DNA from: Cardiobacteriaceae bacterium TAE3-ERU3
Lineage (GTDB): Bacteria > Pseudomonadota > Gammaproteobacteria > Cardiobacteriales > Cardiobacteriaceae
DNA: 64,000 bases
NCBI GenBank assembly: GCA_019218315.1
Contig: JAHUUI010000006.1
Span: forward strand, 96,652 to 160,651
Direction: 5' to 3'
In this document: positions 62,212 through 64,000 of the stretch, piece after piece
Position numbering within the stretch: position 1 is the first letter of the stretch
Layout: each line of letters opens with the position of its first letter
The notes under the pieces: generated by a model
Told to the model about the DNA's origin: nothing
The model's database searches: none
Seen by the model: the letters and a program-made list of their open reading frames with translations, nothing else
Position numbers and translations under genes: made by a program

Positions 62212-63789
62212 GTTAAGCAGTACACCAAGGCCGGTAGAGCGTTTAATCGGGTTCATGAGTGCACCGTTGAGTACCGTCTCGCTCGCATAAATACTTAAGC
62301 GCTTCTTGGCTCTTGTGATGCCTGTATAAAGTAGCTCTTTGCTGCATAAGTGTTGGCTTTTATTTAGTGCAATGGCGACATGTTCGTACTCTGATCCCTG
62401 TGACTTATGGATGGTAAATGCATACGCAGGCAGCCATTTTGCAGGATTGATTTGTGCAAGAGGTATTGGATCAGCCATGCCAGGGAAAAAAACAGCCAAT
62501 TCTTGGCCTTTTTGTAAGCACAGGCCGATATCTCCATTAAAAATATTTTGTCGATAATCATTTGCTGTAATCATAATGGGCATACCGTGAAATACGTTTG
62601 CATCCAGCGGTTCGTGTTGTATTTTTTTATGTAATTGCATCATCGCACGATTAATCTGCTTTGCGCCGAGTGGGCCGTGATGGCTAGCGCATAAAATGCG
62701 GTATTGATCAAATATCCTTAGTAATGCTTGGGCATCTCGCTCTTTTTCTAATGCGTTTATATAGTTGGCATATGGTTCAAACAGATCCTGATAAATATGC
62801 TGTTCAAACTCAGAGATCCATTTGATATCCGGTGAAGTATTCAGTGTCTCAAAAAAAGGAGCTGGTAAGTCTTCTGGTAAAGTGGCCTGCTGTAACAAAG
62901 TTGAAATTTTTCCAATACCTGCTTCGGCATTAAAGCGTGATGATCGCTGCAAGGTTATCAGTGAATTTTGCATAACTGGGTGATGTGTTAAATCGTGTAA
63001 CACCGCCCCGGGGTCAACGGCAGCTAATTGATCTGCATCACCAAGTAATATTAACTTGGCTTGTGGTGAGACTGCTGCAAACAGCATAAATGCCATGTCC
63101 AAAGAAAGCATCGAAGCCTCATCAATGATGACAACGTCGAATGGTAAATGATGGCTTTGGTGATAAAAAGGCGTGCCGTCTGTGCCGATACCTAATAATC
63201 TATGTAAGGTTTGTGCGGTGAGGGGAGGAGTAGTCTCTGCTGAGCTTGCTATACTTGCCCGTAGAGACTCTTCCATTCTTTTGGCCGCTTTTCCAGTCGG
63301 TGCGGCAAGCGCAATCTTTGTATCCGGTGATGATGAATGTATTAACTGCACAAGCCTTGCTACCGTAAAAGTCTTACCTGTACCTGGTCCACCATTGATT
63401 AATGTTAAATGATTGCAAGCAGCATGCCGTACAGCAGCTGCCTGTTCCGGGAACAGCTTGTCAGTAAAAGTATCGATATTAGAGGGGAGAGGATTTGAAG
63501 GAAGTGCAATTCTGGCTTTGATAAGGCTAGCCAGCTGGTACTCGGCTGACCAGCTGCGATAAAGCCAAGCCATACCGTCGTCATATACAACTGGAGCGAA
63601 AGCCCCTGACTCGGCTCGTTTAGTATCTATTACGAGATACATATCTTTAGAGAGGCGATTATCAAAAATTGCCGTATCACCATTAGCTAGAGAATCAAAA
63701 AGCTGTTCTATAGTGAAAATGAATGAAGAGCGCCGTGCTTCATCCTCAATATTCAGCCTATCCAGCCAGTATGTTGCTAATGCCTTCAT
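62194..63789 (-). CDS. recD: Exodeoxyribonuclease V subunit RecD
   Basis: 5'-3' helicase subunit of RecBCD, 531 aa (E. coli 608). Motif I GGPGTGKTFTVARL, motif II VVIIDEASMLSLDM, ALAAPTGKAAKRM, and the C-terminal TIHKSQGSEYEHV and YTGITRAKKRL. The N-terminal RecBC-binding region is shorter than in E. coli. recB and recC are not in the window downstream; they could lie beyond the right edge or elsewhere. The reading frame is intact to the last residues (LLNKKAPA). Confidence 0.94.
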   Translation of the reverse strand: MKALATYWLDRLNIEDEARRSSFIFTIEQLFDSLANGDTAIFDNRLSKDMYLVIDTKRAESGAFAPVVYDDGMAWLYRSWSAEYQLASLIKARIALPSNPLPSNIDTFTDKLFPEQAAAVRHAACNHLTLINGGPGTGKTFTVARLVQLIHSSSPDTKIALAAPTGKAAKRMEESLRASIASSAETTPPLTAQTLHRLLGIGTDGTPFYHQSHHLPFDVVIIDEASMLSLDMAFMLFAAVSPQAKLILLGDADQLAAVDPGAVLHDLTHHPVMQNSLITLQRSSRFNAEAGIGKISTLLQQATLPEDLPAPFFETLNTSPDIKWISEFEQHIYQDLFEPYANYINALEKERDAQALLRIFDQYRILCASHHGPLGAKQINRAMMQLHKKIQHEPLDANVFHGMPIMITANDYRQNIFNGDIGLCLQKGQELAVFFPGMADPIPLAQINPAKWLPAYAFTIHKSQGSEYEHVAIALNKSQHLCSKELLYTGITRAKKRLSIYASETVLNGALMNPIKRSTGLGVLLNKKAPA

Positions 63790-63943
63790 TTTTACTATCG
63801 TGATATTGAAAAGAGCATTCTAAAATAACGCCGAAATGAGTGCATCACTATTCATAAAAACGCTGGATAGGATGTGTTTCGAAATAAAATTGCAACAGAA
63901 ACATGGTGTAATGTAAGTTTTGATATTTTTTTGTGTGAAGGGC

Positions 63944-63971
63944 TTGCGTAGGCATGAGAAATGTCTATAAT
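63944..63971 (+). promoter_or_regulatory. Strong stable-RNA-like promoter at the right edge
   Basis: TTGCGT (63944-63949), 16 bases, TATAAT (63966-63971), followed by ACGCCTC, a G/C-rich discriminator, with an A/T-rich stretch upstream (about 63911-63933). This arrangement is typical of rRNA or tRNA operons. From 63972 to the end (GCTTCACGGGGCGGCCACTA) no RNA gene can yet be identified. Confidence 0.65.
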
Positions 63972-64000
63972 ACGCCTCTCGCTTCACGGGGCGGCCACTA

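Noticed and set aside
1..64000. CRISPR array or insertion sequence
   Set aside because: No regularly spaced direct repeats with unique spacers and no transposase-like ORF were seen in either strand.

Overview
The window is chromosomal DNA of a Gram-negative bacterium, almost certainly a gammaproteobacterium. The evidence is a RelA-type (p)ppGpp synthetase with the EFDD loop, the pilZ-holB-tmk-mltG-fabF block joined to acpP-fabG-fabD-fabH-plsX-rpmF-yceD, a coaBC/dut/argB cluster divergent from radC, a 6S RNA, and a 5-formyl-THF ligase (fau). Lower-level taxonomy cannot be read with certainty; a Cardiobacteriales-like organism is my guess only. Most of the window is core housekeeping DNA with a few accessory patches.

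Layout. 1-4.4 kb: 3' part of pepN, then relA. 4.4-10.5 kb: an A/T-richer patch with a 1544-residue autotransporter carrying a 12-bp tandem repeat, and a signal-less ApbE-like flavin transferase. 10.5-14.8 kb: prlC, an exported WG-repeat protein, a HIT gene broken by an in-frame TAG, and a PfpI/DJ-1 protein. 14.9-27.2 kb (all minus): a DUF475/TerC-like membrane protein with an unusual structured leader, pilZ/holB/tmk/mltG, the fatty-acid cluster, a class A beta-lactamase-like protein and ampD. 27.2-27.6 kb: gene-free, AT-rich, with several DnaA-box matches. 27.7-32.5 kb: cysK divergent from a CysB-like regulator, then fau, pyk and an ankyrin protein. 32.6-38.1 kb (minus): coaBC-cupin-dut-argB-HAD-sanA-zapE. 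38.2-41 kb: radC, a membrane-tethered receiver protein and a PhoR-like kinase. 41-42.2 kb: a decayed mscS remnant, a short unknown ORF and a tRNA-Val/Asp/Asp cluster. 42.3-47.6 kb: a kinase/OmpR-type regulator pair divergent from a DegP/DegQ protease, then a PiT transporter. 47.6-56.7 kb: 6S RNA, rpsF-rpsR-rplI, dnaB, alr, radA, galU, glmS, comF. 56.7-64 kb: yceI with cytochrome b561, a ClC protein lacking the gating glutamate, a copper chaperone with a His-rich tail coupled to a membrane-anchored beta-propeller, a DUF883 protein, recD, and a strong rRNA-like promoter reading off the right edge.

How the genes work together. The minus-strand fab block supplies acyl chains (PlsX, FabH, FabD, FabG, AcpP, FabF) beside ribosomal protein L32. 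GlmS, GalU, Alr, MltG and AmpD serve envelope precursor synthesis and turnover. Dut, Tmk, HolB, DnaB, RecD, RadA and RadC serve replication and repair. The least explained items are the PCuAC/propeller pair, the receiver-TM/PhoR pair, the DUF475 leader with mutually exclusive stems, the interrupted HIT gene, and the DnaA-box cluster at 27.3-27.5 kb.
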